Of a stretch of 64,000 nt of DNA, positions 35,111-48,970 are shown one piece after another. Both the position numbers and the translations under genes were made by a program. The stretch is from contig NC_069130.1 of NCBI RefSeq assembly GCF_026914265.1, positions 46,523,929 through 46,587,928 of the forward strand, in the 5' to 3' direction. This stretch comes from Mya arenaria (Eukaryota; Mollusca; Bivalvia; Myida; Myidae). How positions within the stretch are numbered: the first letter of the stretch is position 1; every line of letters begins with the position of its first letter. The notes under the pieces were generated by a model. That model was given only the letters and a program-made list of their open reading frames with translations, was not told where the DNA came from and did no database searches.

Positions 35111-35486
35111 GGACAAATTGATGTGAGGTATAATACTAGCATAGTCAATGGCCAGTCAATCTTTCAAGTTGATTTAACAATCACAGTACCATAGCACAAC
35201 ATATGCATGACAAGAAGAAAATTAAATAATGCCCCAAATAAGTAAGTCTTTCTTCACTCAAAAGCTATATATATGCAATAATGCAAAAGACGAAGGTTGC
35301 AAGGGGCATGTTTGTTTTATTAAAAGACAAAGCAGGTGCCGGTAAGAAAGTCGCTAAAAGGGAGATAGGAACAAGAAGATATAAGTGAAAGAAAACTTAT
35401 ATTTAGCTTTGCGTTCATAATCAGGCTTTCATTTTCTGAATAAAGGACACGAGGCAGAGTTCAAACATTACAATGGAACAAGTGAA

Positions 35487-35963
35487 TAGTATATAAATAT
35501 TGACTGCCTTGAGGGTGGCAGTGCATATTGTCAACCTGAGGTAAAAACTGTCGACCGAGGCGAACAAAAACTGTAGTATTTTAAAGACTAAAAATACCAT
35601 TTTCACTGACAGCTGCGAATCTTGCTGCCATTTTGGCAAGAATTGTCGGCTGGTAAACAAAGCGCTCAGGTGATACAGACTTTAAGTAAAATACTATCAG
35701 TAAATCCCGTATTCGTACCGTTTTGCCAATTTCATATGTTCTATAGAAGTGAGGTTTTATAATTAGTTCATTTTAAGGTTGCAATGCAAATTTTATATTA
35801 ATCATAATTTTTCACATACAAATCCAACATGGCGGCGTATTTGTAGCGTATTTTCAATTTCATGACGTCAGAGGGTGACAGTGCGGCAGAGGGTTATAGT
35901 GCGGGGTGATAGTCGAAAATAGTGTCCTGACGTTTTTACTATATGTTCTATAGAAGTTAGGTA
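35487..35963. mobile_element. 477-bp insertion of units 2 and 3, absent from unit 1
   Basis: Unit 1 reads GAACAAGTGAATGATAGTCT across the site near 17165. In unit 2 about 477 bp intervene. The insert contains two direct copies of ATATGTTCTATAGAAGT about 205 bp apart (near 35737 and 35941). It also has GACAGTGCGG and GGTTATAGTGCGG motifs. Class unknown. Confidence 0.55.
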
Positions 35964-36691
35964 TAATAATAGTCTTTACCGCGTGATATCCACATGTATT
36001 GTCGGCCTGTTGCTTGTGACGACTCATAACGACCTAAGACTGATTATTACATGTATGTAAACAGGACTAATTTATATATCTGCTATTCAAATCACTGATG
36101 CAATTGATGTCTTGAATTTCACATTTGTAATGAATACATGAAATATCGGCTGTAACCATGTTCCCCCGTTGTTGAAGTTCATAGCCATAATACGTTCAGT
36201 GTACACAATATAAGGATAAACATTATTTTCCTTGTTTAATTATGTCAATGTCAAGGTTGAAAAGAAAATACTTTTATTTAACGCGGCTATCGTTCACTAT
36301 TATACTTCTGTAAGTTATTTTCGAGTTTGCCTCCCTTTATTGCATTAAGTGATTGATTAAACTTTAAGGCCTCAATTAAATATGATTACATAGTCTCGCT
36401 GGTAGTTATTTTGATTTTATAGCGGAAAGTAATAAACGGGATGGATTGCCAGTTTTCCACAAGCGGATCGTAAAGCTCATAATGCAAATTGGGCCATGCT
36501 ATGATATGAATATCACTATTTATTATTTAATATGTCCTTGCATACCAATATGGCGCTGTTTTATTCGTGCAAATGTGCATGCATTCGCCATTCCTAACAC
36601 CTCGGTCATTTTCCATCGAAGTCAGATACCAATAAATAAATTTCCTATATTGACCAATCTATGTGCAAGATAACACTTATGTCGAATTACA

Positions 36692-37567
36692 ATGTACGTG
36701 AAGTTAGCGGCCTAGCGGCGTAGCGGCCTAACGGCGTGAAGTTAGCGGCCTAGCGGCGTGAAGTTGGCGGCCTTGCGGCCTGGCGGCCTATTTATTTTTT
36801 CTATTTCCAAGCAATTGTTAATGCTTTATTTTTTAAAACAATGATAAATCAAAGTTTTTTTATTCATATAGTCACATAGCGGCATTAAATTGTTATCTAT
36901 TCAGAATATTTTTCTTTACCTTTTATTCTAAAGTGCTAGATCGACTTTTTTGAAAAAAAGTTGAAAAACGCTTCAGAGTGATAATTTGTGCATAAATAAG
37001 AAACTTTATCATTGTAAAAGAACAGGCATGTTTAATGTTTTGAATTAGCTTACTGCTTTATAGACGTTTTTGAAAAAAAAATGTTGATAATCGCTTCAGT
37101 GTGTTAATGTGTGCATAAAACAGTTAAAATGTCATTGTTTTAGAAGAAAATGCATGTATACATGCTTCGAAAAAGGATACCATTTTAGGCGCTAGGCCGC
37201 CAGGCCGCTTACTTCACGCCGCCAGGCCGCTAGGCCGCTGAAGTGCTCGATCGACTTTTTTGGAAAAAGAATGAAAAACGCTTCAGAGTGATAATTTGTG
37301 CATAAAAACAGTAAATACGAGTACATCATTGTTTAAGAAGAACAGGCATGTTTAATGCTTTGAATTAGCTCACTGCTTTATCAACGTTTTTGAAAAAAAA
37401 GAGTTGATAATCGCTTCAATGTGTTAATGTGTGCATACAAACAGTTAAAATGTCATTGTTTTAGAGGAAAATGCATGTATACATGCTTCGAAATAGGAAA
37501 CCATTTTAGGCCGCTAGGCCGCCAGGCCGCTAACTTCACGCTGCTAGGCCGCTAACTTCACGTACAT
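36692..37567. mobile_element. GCGGCC fold-back element, unit 2 copy
   Basis: Ends ATGTACGTGAAGTTAGCGGCC and its inverse GGCCGCTAACTTCACGTACAT. Similar octamers flank it (TCGAATTA left, TCGAATAA right), a possible 8-bp target duplication with one mismatch. Unit 1 lacks the element at the homologous position (about 17895-17930). Its interior shares the GTGATAATTTGTGCAT spacers with 6376-8496. Confidence 0.8.
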
Positions 37568-38817
37568 CGAATAATACTATATATGGGGAGAAAGCTCCAC
37601 TTGTGCACTAAACATTTAACAACGTTAGAAAAAAGTTTAGATTCTCTTCAGTGTTCGGTAAAATGACAATATCCGGTGTACAAGGACAAACAACGCGGTG
37701 AAAATATAAACGGTAAAAGGTAGATCAAATGCATCAAGCATTATTATCCTGTTTTGAAAAAAAATCACAAACCATTCATCTTCAACACCTATGCATATGG
37801 AAGGTAGCAAGTAGGCTGATATGGATTTAACATATACTGTCAAAGAAATATGGCATGAAACAAAGAATAGACATTTCCAAATTGGTGCATTTGCCCTTTA
37901 CATATCGGCAATTTTTCCATCGGAAACAACTTTGTTTACGATGGAAAATGGTCGAGATCATGTCGATTGATGCATTATCATGGCGACCTTCAGCGACCGT
38001 CAACAACTGGAAACCTTCGTCATCACTTAAGCACAGTTTTTACAAAAGACTAACAGATAAATCACATTGATGTTTTTAATGCTAAATATGTTTTCCAGGG
38101 TCTATCCAACCATGTTTGGCTCCCCATCGACATGTCCACTGGAATAAAGACGTTAACATATTAATAACATGTAATCCGATTAGCTATATCGTCCTTAGAT
38201 CCAATGAAGACCATTGTTGAATACCAACCTAGAACTCGATTAAACGATATGCTTGTTTGTAAGATGGCATAATCGAACTCCATGCGTGTAGAACATTTAA
38301 AGACCTGATTTGCGCCTCGATTTACCAACGACTCGAAATATATAAAAAAAATGACCGAGGAGCTTCGAATGGAAATATATAAACTTTTAATCGATATTAC
38401 TGAATTAATTCATTAATTGTATCTTGTTTTTGTTTTACATGTTATCATAGGCAACATCTGTATATGCATAAATTTAACCAGTCAGTGAACTCGTTTTCCA
38501 GTGAACTCGTACTCCATTGGATATTCAAATGAAATATCCTAACATTTGTTAATTAATGCATGCTTGGTGTGTTTGTGGTTTCTGTACGTTCGTTTCTCGT
38601 TAGAGATTTTATTCTGGGTTTTATATTTGATTTTTGACAGCTGTTCTTGTACATGTCATTTTAATTTAAAACACTAAAAATATCATTCATTTATTCAAAA
38701 AGCTGAGTAATGTACTTCAAATCTCGAGCATTTCCCACTTATATATCAAACATATTCCTATTATCCCAATTCGGTCCAATCCGTACAGTATCCAAAATGT
38801 AAACGTCGTCTTTTCAG

Positions 38818-39169
38818 TGGCGATACCAAAAACAAAATACAAGAGCAACGGGGAGTGAACGCCAATGCCCGTCTGTTTCTTAGTCAAGCAAATGGAATAA
38901 CATACCAGAAGTATGCAGTATGGGGTTCCTCGGACAAGTTCACAGATTTTGAGATAATAAATGAGACAACCGTCCCGTTGAACCCCAAATTGCATACTAC
39001 TCAGGCCATGATTAAAAGCAAGAGTGACGGGCTTTGTGTGTGTCTTTCCTACTGGCAAGTTATCAGAATATCTGGAACGGAAAATAATAGCAAAGGTTTT
39101 GTACACCACCGACACATTGTGACCGTCAAGAGCGACACTAAGGAAATGAAAATATCTCAAAAAAGATAA
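38818..39169 (+). CDS. unit-conserved open exon (unit 2), unknown product
   Basis: Follows a good acceptor (GTCTTTTCAG) and is open for 117 codons to a TAA. It reads SGDTKNKIQEQRGVNANARL, then YAVWGSSDKFTDFEI, and SDGLCVCLSYWQVIRISG. Composition is protein-like with W, C and Y residues. The unit 3 copy (51420-51771) is open with two substitutions visible (Q/K in TYQKY, K/Q in NNSKG). The unit 1 copy is frameshifted. No domain recognised and no initiator ATG, so if real it is an internal or terminal exon of a captured gene. Confidence 0.35.
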
Positions 39170-39642
39170 AAAGCAGAAAAGATTCTAATTTCACCCATCT
39201 CAGATAAATAGATCCAATCATTTAAGTATGCTAAAAATTCTTATCTTGCCCACGGGCGAAGATAAAATGCCATTATGGAACTCCTTTTTAATGGTCGCCA
39301 CATTGTAATTACCTCCCCTGTTGAAGACTGTAGTCTGTAGCATCATGGAAACCTTGTCTTGTGGCAATATTTAGAATGCTAATTAATTATTTCTCGTCAT
39401 CATAAAACAGGTTTCACGCACCTTTCAAGAAATAATGCTTCACTCTCCTTAGAACTATTTAAAGACCGATTTGACTATTAACATCATCTGAATCACTGCA
39501 CGCATATCCACCACATCTACGAACTATCGCATATCCATACGCAATTATGTTCACTTAGCACAAAAGAGTTCCAGCCAAAAATACATTTTTACTTAATTTT
39601 GTTTAACTGAGGTGGGAGAAAAAGCATCTACCATAGCCGCTC

Positions 39643-39735
39643 GTGTAAGATAGGTTCATCCCAACCCTGGGGCAGATAAACCTCGTTTCCGCCGCAAAAC
39701 ACCATAAGCTCGGGTCGGAATGAACCTATCCTACA
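39643..39735. other. hairpin, unit 2 copy
   Basis: Same stem as 20008-20101. It differs from the other units in the loop-side sequence only. Confidence 0.7.
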
Positions 39736-39854
39736 CTCTCGGCCATGGAATATACTTATAAGAATCCAAGCATCAACAGGATAGAAAATGGATAGTGTGC
39801 GAACCGTAATGACCAATACGTGGATGCTTACCTCATTTCGCAAATGAATTGCAG

Positions 39855-40096
39855 CGGATGTCTGCATTGAAAATCTCCCCACGTGTAGTTCTTTGGCATC
39901 CACATATGGACGCAATCCTCCGAATGGTTCACATCAGACGGCTCACCAACTCCCCAGTCTGAAGTTTAAGACAGTTTCAGATGATGACATAGAAACAAGT
40001 TTGAAACAGTTTAAACAAAACAGTAAAACATATACCAGTAATTACATTATATATAATACAGCGGAAATGATGTGTGTAGCACTGAAGATGAGATAG
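39855..40096 (+). CDS. unit-conserved short open exon (unit 2), unknown product
   Basis: Second copy of the open exon at 20220-20461, after GAATTGCAG, with the same stop and the same predicted residues through ALKMR. Unknown function. Confidence 0.25.
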
Positions 40097-40399
40097 AATT
40101 GAAAATAATTCTCAAACAAAATACAATAATATTAGGCTATGTAAATTAATCTACTGATTTGAGAATTAACAAACTAAATGTAATTGTGAAGCTAACACAG
40201 TCGGCATTGGGGCCTATTAATGATTAATTAATTAATGAATTATTGGAAGTTACACATTCTTATCTTACAAGATAAGGCGAGGTTAACCAGTTGATTTTTA
40301 TCTTTACAGTTTATAAGTTATTCAAGTTTTAAAACATTTGGATAACAATTTTATTGAAATACAATGATATTTACTCTTTGATTTAGGAAATATTCAGAT

Positions 40400-41840
40400 A
40401 ACCCAAGCTCACCATAAGAAATAAGAATATTATTTTTGTGCAAAACTAACATAGCATTGTATAATAATTCACATATTTTACTATCCCAAGCATTTAAAAT
40501 TCCCCCTGTAACAAAGCATTCTGCATTTCTCTTGAATGGATAAAGGTGTCAAGCCTAGTTCGCCTTACACCATGCAATTAGGTGTTCAATTATAAAGATT
40601 TAGTATGATTTTACAAAAATAATTGTTTTTAGATAATCTATAATATTAATGGTCTCAAAAGCCACTGGAAAACCAAGACAGAAGACATTGCCTTTCGAGC
40701 TTGATCAACTAATCTTTATGGTTGTTTTAGAAAAGTTAATTTTATAATTAAATTGTACATCAAGACATGCAAAGTATTCCTCTATCTCAGTTTTGTTTTC
40801 CGTTATAAATTATCAGGAACATTATTCATCTTATGTTTACAAAAAACAGCAACTTTTGCCTTATCTTTTTTAACCACTAAGTTCCACATTTTACATTAAT
40901 CATATATGGCATTCAAAGCGGTTTGCAATTGAGAATGACTATCAGCAAGTAAAACAGTGTTAGCAGCATATAAAAGACAGAAAATCCTTAAATATACATC
41001 TACGTCTTTGATCATCCGATTCAATCCCCATTTGAGTGTGGTTTTTGGCATAGTAGCTAGACCTTCAAATTTTGTTGACATAAGTCTTGCAAATCATTCA
41101 AAAAGGTAGAAAATAATATTGTATAGATTCTCCCTGATTGACACCTACTTGACACTCAAGAAAATGGACCAAATATCATCAACTTTAACACATGATTTTG
41201 CTTTACTATTCATACTGTCAGATATGTTTATTTTGAGTATAACACGATCAACTGAGTCGAAAGCATTTTTATAATCTATAAAAGCCCGATCCAAAGTAAA
41301 ACTCAACAAGCCTTTTAAGAGAAAATATAAGATCAGTCTTTCGAAATCCGGCTGTTTAGTCACAAAGCAAGTTATGGTTTTCTAAATAAGTGTTTAACCA
41401 CCCGTTTAAATGATTAGTAAACAATTTATCAAAACAGCTTAGAATAGTAATGCCTCTGTATTTGTTGAGATTTGACGTATCCTCTTTGTTTAATAGATAT
41501 GCAATATTATTCCTCTACGCCATGCCCCACGGAATAATCCGAATCTAAGTTGATATTGAACAAACTTTAAACCGAACGTAAAATGGTATAATTATCTACT
41601 TATTTCAAGTACTCATTCAGGATATTCTCAAAAGTAGACGCACTCTAATTCTTCTTCTTGAGTTCTTTAATAATAGTCCCTACATCGTCAATAATAAATT
41701 TGGCATTCAAAATATCATTATTAAAAGAGCAAGATCTAATATCAATATTATTAGAAGCATTAGAAGTAGATAGTTTAAGCTTGACATGTTTAATGCTCTT
41801 AAAAACACACATGTTAGTTTAGACATAGTCTTCTTCCTGT
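40400..41840 (-). pseudogene. LINE reverse-transcriptase remnant (unit 2)
   Basis: On the minus strand from right to left it shows IKELKK, then RAFIDYKNAFDSVDR (RT motif A region), GVRQG-like sequence, LLYAANTVLLADSHSQLQ (active-site box with YADD changed to YAAN), KDKAKVAVF, and a post-RT stretch LVDQARKAMSSVL. Stops and shifts interrupt the pieces. Longer than the unit 1 copy, which lacks 40420-40845. Confidence 0.8.
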
Positions 41841-42776
41841 CAGATTATATAAAAATATATAGTAATGCATTATATATACTGTAGACACTATTATTGTAGA
41901 TGGTTGTGTATATTTTAAATAAATTGCTAACAGCAACATAACTGCTTGTTATTTAAAAAGTTATATTAACATATATACAAAAAAGGTTTCCCTATTACTC
42001 CTATTATGTTTCACTTAGTCATCTAGTAAACTTTAAAGTGTCCGGCAATAACACTTCAAGCCCGTAGAGGCAGCGCCTTAGTTCATATTTCTTATGAAGC
42101 AAGTTCCATTAGCTTAGAATTGGTCTTATGTCAATTAAACAACCTGTTCATTACACCATCTTGAAACAATCGAAATTTCCTACTCAATGTATTTTTATAT
42201 TACTTGCTGCTGGCTACGAGGCAGCTATGACTTTCAATTGTTTTAATTCCATGATGATATCTTTTGTAACGTAAATATTTTTTGAGCATTTTTACAATCC
42301 GTATTTAACCATGGCTTTCCTTTAATTTCATTTAAGAGTGATTAGAACAAGTAGGACCTGGTTTATCTATAACATGATTACAATTATCTGCAATATTAAG
42401 AAGTACATTTGACTCTCAGTAATATCACTTAAACATCCATCAGTATACGACGTATAACAATATTTTTTCTACCTCTATTTATAAATCTTATAAAACATCT
42501 TTACCGTAGCTACTTACATAACTAGCTATCGAGATTACACGTTTACAATCTTTATTAAGATAAATAAATTGTTTTAATGAAATTCTATATAAACTCAACC
42601 ATGTATAATAATATAAATCTATCCGTTAACGCATTTATGATGGACCAAAACCCTTCTAATTCTAAGAATTAAAATAGAAGAGCAAATAACATCGAAAAGC
42701 GGTGAGTACGATACCCACAGCAACAAAAGGATATACCGAAACTAACGTAACTAATATAAAATAGTCGAATTGTGTG

Positions 42777-43360
42777 CCATGGTGGCGTTGTGTGTCTCGT
42801 TAAGTGTATATTGCCATGGTGGCGTTGTGTGTCTCGTTGAGTGTATGTTGCCATGGTGGCGTTGTGTGTCTCGTTGAGTGTATGTTGCCATGGTGGCGTT
42901 GTGTGTCTCGTTAAGTGTATATTGCCATGGTGGCGTTGTGTGTCTCGTTGAGTGTATGTTGCCATGGTGGCGTTGTGTGTCTCGTTAAGTGTATATTGCC
43001 ATGGTGGCGTTGTGTGTCTCGTTGAGTGTATATTGCCATGGTGGCGTTGTGTGTCTCGTTGAGTGTATGTTGCCATGGTGGCGTTGTGTGTCTCGTTAAG
43101 TGTATATTGCCATGGTGGCGTTGTGTGTCTCGTTGAGTGTATGTTGCCATGGTGGCGTTGTGTGTCTCGTTAAGTGTATATTGCCTTCGTGGCGTTGTGT
43201 GTCTCGTTGAGTGTATATTGCCAAGGTGGCGTTGTGTGTCTCGTTAAGTGTATATTGCCATGGTGGCGTTGTGTGTCTCGTTAAGTGTATGTTGCCATGG
43301 TGGCGTTGTGTGTCTCGTTAAGTGTATGTTGCCATGGTGGCGTTGTGTGTCTCGTGAAGT
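42777..43360. repeat. 37-bp minisatellite (unit 2)
   Basis: About 16 copies of the monomer seen at 23379-24290; a shorter allele of the same array. Unit 3 ends at the point where this array should begin. Confidence 0.95.
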
Positions 43361-44604
43361 TGAGTGTTGCTTTGTTGGCGTTTTGTGGTTCGATGAGTGT
43401 CTATTGGACAGTGATTCACTTTTCTTAAAACATTTTATTTTTGTTAAATGTTTGACTGGTACTCTTTTCAAAGTAATATATAATATAATATATGTTAGAA
43501 AGACATCATACGATTTCCGTCACGTCCGGTATCAATTTATCAATACACTCTATCATTAATGTCTTGAATGTCAATTAAAAGACGTCTACACTTGTATCAA
43601 AGTTCCATCATATTAAGTGTTGATTTGTTCAATGTATTCAATAATAAAGGCAATTTATGGAAAGCCATGAAAATGAAATTTAATTTCTAGGGAAAATGAT
43701 AGTTCAGTTTCGTGGTTATTAGATATTGTATCTGTTTATTAAATGGAAGGAGTGAATGTTAACTCTTTAAGCAATGAACTTTACGATTTAAAGAACACTT
43801 GGTAGGAAACATTTCATTGGCGTGTGCGTGTTGATATTGTGATTGGTCGATTTGCCACACTCACCATTCGACCCTTCGTTCCATAAGGCCGTACTCAACT
43901 TCTCTTCAGATCCCAGTTCCAATACTACGGTATAAACTACAGGGATTTGCCCAGTATCCAAAAATCTACCTAGACCATAATATCAACGGCATCATTTCCG
44001 AAGTGACGTCAAGTTAGCCTAACGTTTGAGGCGCTCTTTTGGAAAATATACATTTAACTGCTATTTCATATTCCCTTTATACACATAATAAAAATCTGGA
44101 TTGTTTCTGTGAACGATCCCTATACATTTCAGTTCGTGAATAACACACGTAAATACTTCATATAATTTACAAAATTAATATAGCTTTTGAAGTTCACTCG
44201 ATGAAATATATTACGATCTTACACTGACACAAACAAGTATCCTCTACATAATGCACGCATACCGTTGCGTTATTTCATAATTAATTGCGATACATGTAAA
44301 ACAACATGACATTGACGACATATGGCAGTCAACTCGATTTTAATAATTTCATGTGATGAAACAAGCGCTCATGGATTTTCATATCGTATAACATAATTGT
44401 AAGTCTAAACAAAACCTTCAATAAAGTGTTTGACGTCAACAAAATTACAAGCTCAAGAAATGTCTGAGAAATATTGACAAACTCGTGCTCCGTCTGTGTT
44501 TACGTTTCTTGAAGTCTATAAACTACATGTAGTTGTACCCATATCTCGCCTCTAGAATGATAAACGCAACGCCATTGGTTCGGGACTGGTCACCCATATT
44601 TTTC
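43361..44604. other. conserved unit spacer (unit 2)
   Basis: Near-identical to 24291-25530. No supported gene. Confidence 0.4.
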
Positions 44605-44966
44605 TGCACTCTCACAGATTTAACGTTTTAAATACTTTTATTTAGTTTTTTGTATTGAAACGAGCCAGTTTTTGCGAAAACCCATGGAAACCAGTCATAC
44701 AAGACTGCTGACAAAACATTAGATAGCAGATTTTAATATTTAAGTTCAAAAATAGATGTTTTATGCATTTTTCTTAAGCTGTCAGTATCGGTTTAAGCCA
44801 TAAAACATTATTTTTAGAACGGAAATATGCAAATCTGCGATCTGATTTTTTGTCAGCAGTCTTGTATGACTGGTTTGCAGATATATACGCAAAAAGTTGC
44901 TCTTTCCACGACAAAATATAAAAAAAAGTTGTAAAAATAGTATATCTGTGAGAGTGCAGTTTTAAC
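44605..44966. mobile_element. MITE family A, copy 4 (unit 2)
   Basis: Terminal repeats TGCACTCTCACAGATTTAA and ATCTGTGAGAGTGCAGTTTT. Allelic position to copy 3 in unit 1. Confidence 0.9.
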
Positions 44967-45236
44967 AGTCTATTTTATAGTATTGTGTTTATCTTATTTG
45001 TTTGTCATTTTGTATATGGATATTTCGCCGTTAGCTTAATGTCACTTGGGTGGTATGCAACTTAAATCAATCGTATGTCATTTCATTCACTGTATTTGTT
45101 TGTTATTTATTTCTCGTGATCCGATACGCTACATCAATCTTAGATCCAATTTAGACCAATATAGAATACCATCCCTTGTCAACTAAACAGGACAAACATG
45201 ATGAAACGGAACGACGGAATGAACATGAAAATCGGT

Positions 45237-45762
45237 CGTCCTTCTGCTCATCCGAACGTCGTCGGCCACGGTCAGCGTCGGCGGCAGTTTCTTCGATGTC
45301 GTCGGTGTCATTGTCAGTGTCAGTGTTTTCGGTGTCGTTGTTGTCATCGTCAGTGTCAGTGTCGTCGTTATCGTCGGTTTAAGTACCAGCGTCAGGTTCG
45401 TCAGTGTCGTCATCAGTGTAGGTGTCATCGTCGGCGTTAGCATCGTCGGCGTAAGTGTCGTCGGTGTGCGCATCGGTGTCATGTTCGTCGGCGTCAGCGT
45501 TGTCGGTTTCATCGTCATTGTAAGTGTCGTCGGCGTCAGCGTCAGCATCAGCGCCGTCGGTGTCAGCGTCGTCGTTGTCGTCGGATTAATTCTCATTGTA
45601 AATGGCGTCGGCATCAACGTTGTCGTTGTCAACGTCGGCATCAGCGTCGTCGGTGTCAGTGTTATCTGTGTCGTCGGCGTCAGCATCAGTGTTGTCATTG
45701 TCAGCGTCGGTTTGAGCGTCGTCGGTGTCGTCGTTATCAGCGTCGTCGGTGTCAGCGTAATT
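45237..45762. repeat. GTCGGTGTC low-complexity block (unit 2)
   Basis: Homologue of 26165-26690. A one-base insertion near 45270 and a TAA near 45380 break the Val/Gly frame that is open in unit 1. Confidence 0.85.
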
Positions 45763-45868
45763 TAAATGATAAACCAGATTAACTACAGTCATCCAAACAG
45801 TGAGAATTAATACATGCGCGTTAAGTTCCAAAGTATATAATATTTTATATATATATTACTCACGAATG

Positions 45869-46247
45869 TTAAGGGCCGGCCACAATGCAAAAGTAGATGG
45901 GGAAGTTGAATAATTAAAACATTAAAACAAAAATGCATGCATCTTTTTAAAAAGCTATCAACACAAAGCCCCAAGACATTGTTGATTGGACAGCTCCGAT
46001 AAATTTGGCACATAAACGTATTCTTTTTTAATTAAGACATTTCCGGGTAAACGTAATTGCTTTTTGATTGGAAATCTGATAAAATATTCTTTCGTAAAAA
46101 TGGCTCAACTTCTAAATACAACATTTTGCAGCGGATATATAAATCATGCTTGTTAAATATTGAACTTCAAAACTAAATAGAATTGACTTTTTAAACACTC
46201 TAAGTTTTGGTTCTTCATCCGAATTTTGGATCGTTGCCGGCCCTTAA
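45869..46247. mobile_element. MITE family B, unit 2 copy
   Basis: TTAAGGGCCGGC terminal repeats with AATG on both sides. Confidence 0.8.
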
Positions 46248-46764
46248 AATGGTCAGTCTGATGATATTTTGTTATATTTCGGCCCATTTAAAGGCATATT
46301 TATTCAATTTAAATAAGATTTAACAGACTTAATAATAATGTTTTAATATTCCAAAATAGATGAATAAATGTCGAAAACAATGGTTCTTATGAAGGATAAC
46401 GAGTTTATTTGAAAGAATTGTGCATAAAACGCAGTATCTCTACTTCATGAGACTATAGTAGAAGAATAATCTTTTAGCATTCACCAATCATTTAATATTT
46501 TTGCTTTTTCTGCTATATAAAAGGCGGTTACAACCTTGTCATGAGAAATTTATATTTTCAATAAATGCATTATTTAGTAAGTAGTTAAAGGTCTATCAGT
46601 CAAAATGTATGTTTGTTATACATGTGTATGTATTGATTTTGAATAAGAGCGTCACTTTATGGGTCTACGACCTTCTAGTTTATTATAAAAAAAACTTGAA
46701 ACTTTAAAATTAGAATACTAAAGCTTGACTATTGGAAAATTGGGCATTGAAAAATGGGGATATG

Positions 46765-46770
46765 TATATA
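46765..46770. other. unit 2/unit 3 junction = empty ISL2EU target
   Basis: GGGGATATGTATATAGATAGCG joins the unit end directly to the unit start. At 27690-27705 and 34182-34190 the same two flanks are separated by the transposon with one extra AT. Confidence 0.88.
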
Positions 46771-46883
46771 GATAGCGTCCGTGATTCTTTATATACATTA
46801 GAATCACAGTTCTGTAGTTCCATAGAGTTTGGAGTTTATTTCGGAATATAATAGGCAATATTATACCCTATCTAAATGTGTTT

Positions 46884-47393
46884 CTTCTTTATAAGTATAA
46901 AACCGATCGGTCCGTATATCACTGTATAAAAAGTGTATTTAAAATAAATCCAGTTTTATGACGTCAGCGGTCCATATCATATTTTGGCCGGTCCGGACCA
47001 CGCAAAAATATAATATGGACCGCTGACGGCATACTCTAAAGACCGATCAAAAATCTGGTGAGTGCAGCATACGATTTTGCGAACACGAAATAATAACATA
47101 TGTTAATGCAAATAACATTTAAGAAATATTACACACCACTGTATTCACCTTCGGGGGCTGACTAAAATGTGTTTTATTTAACAATCTGATAATGTTTACT
47201 TGCGACAATATTTTGCCGTTGTGAAAATAGCAAGCCGCACTAACCAATCGTATGACGTCAGCGGTCCATATTATATTTTTGGCCGGTCCTGACCTCGCCA
47301 AAAATGTAATATGGACCGCTGACGTCATAAAACTGGATTTTCATCAAAATACAGTGATATACGGACAACAGCGAGATTACATATATAAAGAAG
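46884..47393. mobile_element. fold-back element with TGACGTCA palindromes (unit 3)
   Basis: Same ends as 34300-35110 but about 510 bp long. The internal deletion falls near 47078-47165. Confidence 0.8.
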
Positions 47394-48970
47394 GGACAAA
47401 TTGATGTGAGGTATAATACTAGCATAGTCAATGGAGGGTCAATCTTTCAAGTTGATTTAAAAATCACAGTACCATAGCACAACATATGCATGCCAAGAAG
47501 AAAATTAAATAATGTCCCAAATAAGTAAGTCTTTCTTCACTCAAAAGCTATATATATGCAATAATGCAAAAGACGGAGGTTGCAAGGGGCATGTTTGTTT
47601 TATTAAAAGACAAAGCAGGTGCCGATAAGAAAGTCGCTAAAAGGGCGATAGGAACAAGAAGATATAAGTGAAAGAAAACTTATATTTAGCTTTGCGTTCA
47701 TAATCAGGCTTTCATTTTCTGAATAAAGAACACGAGGCAGAGTTCAAACATTACAATGGAACAAGTGAATAGTATATAAATATTGACTGCCTTGAGGGTG
47801 GCAGTGCATATTGTCAACCTGAGGTAAAAACTGTCGATCGAGGCGAACAAAAACTGTAGTATTTTAAAGACTAAAAATACCATTTTCACTGACAGCTGCG
47901 AATCTTGCTGCCATTTTGGCAAGAATTGTCGGCTGGTAAACAAAGCGCTCAGGTGAGACTTTAAGTAAAATACTATCAGTAAATCCCGTATTCGTACCGT
48001 ATTGCCAATTTCATATGTTCTATAGAAGTGAGGTTTTATAATTAGTGCATTTTAAGGTTGCAATGCAAATTTTATATTAATCATATTTTTTCACATACAA
48101 ATCCAACATGGCGGCGTATTTGTAGCGTATTTTCAATTTCATGACGTCAGAGGGTGACAGTGCGGCAGAGGGTTATAGTGCGGGGTGATAGTCGAAAATA
48201 TTGCCCTGACGTTTTTACTATATGTTCTATAGAAGTTAGGTATAATAATAGTCTTTACCGCGTGATATTCACATGTATTGTCGGCCTGTTGCTTGTGACG
48301 ACTCATAACGACCTAAGACTGATTATTACATGTATGTAAACAGGACTAATTTATATATCTGCTATTCAAATCACTGATGCAATTGATGTCTTGAATTTCA
48401 CATTTGTAATGAATACATGAAATATCGGCTGTAACCATGTTCCCCCGTTGTTGAAGTTCATAGCCATAATACGTTCAGTGTACACAATATAAGGATAAAC
48501 ATTATTTTCCTTGTTTAATTATGTCAATGTCAAGGTTGAAAAGAAAATACTTTTATTTAACGCGGCTATCGTTCACTATTATACTTCTGTAAGTTATTTT
48601 CGAGTTTGCCTCCCTTTATTGCATTAAGTGATTGATTAAACTTTAAGGCCTCAATTAAATATGATTACATAGTCTCGCTGGTAGTTATTTTGATTTTATA
48701 GCGGAAAGTAATAAACGGGATGGATTGCCAGTTTTCCACAAGCGGATCGTAAAGCTCATAATGCAAATTGGGCCATGCTATGATATGAATATCACTATTT
48801 ATTATTTAATATGTCCTTGCATACCAATATGGCGCTGTTTTATTCGTGCAAATGTGCATGCATTCGCCATTCCTAACACCTCGGTCATTTTTCATCGAAG
48901 TCAGATACCAATAAATAAATTTCCTATATTGACCAATCTATGTGCAAGATAACACTTATGTCGAATTACA

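Larger units (their letters stand above)
34184..46768. repeat. tandem unit 2 (most complete 12.6-kb unit)
   Basis: Starts ATAGATAGCGTCC at the right end of the transposon. It ends at GGGGATATGTAT, where the next unit begins with the same ATAGATAGCGTCC. The unit is therefore about 12,585 bp head-to-tail. Very similar to unit 3, somewhat less so to unit 1, and clearly diverged from unit 0. Confidence 0.92.
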
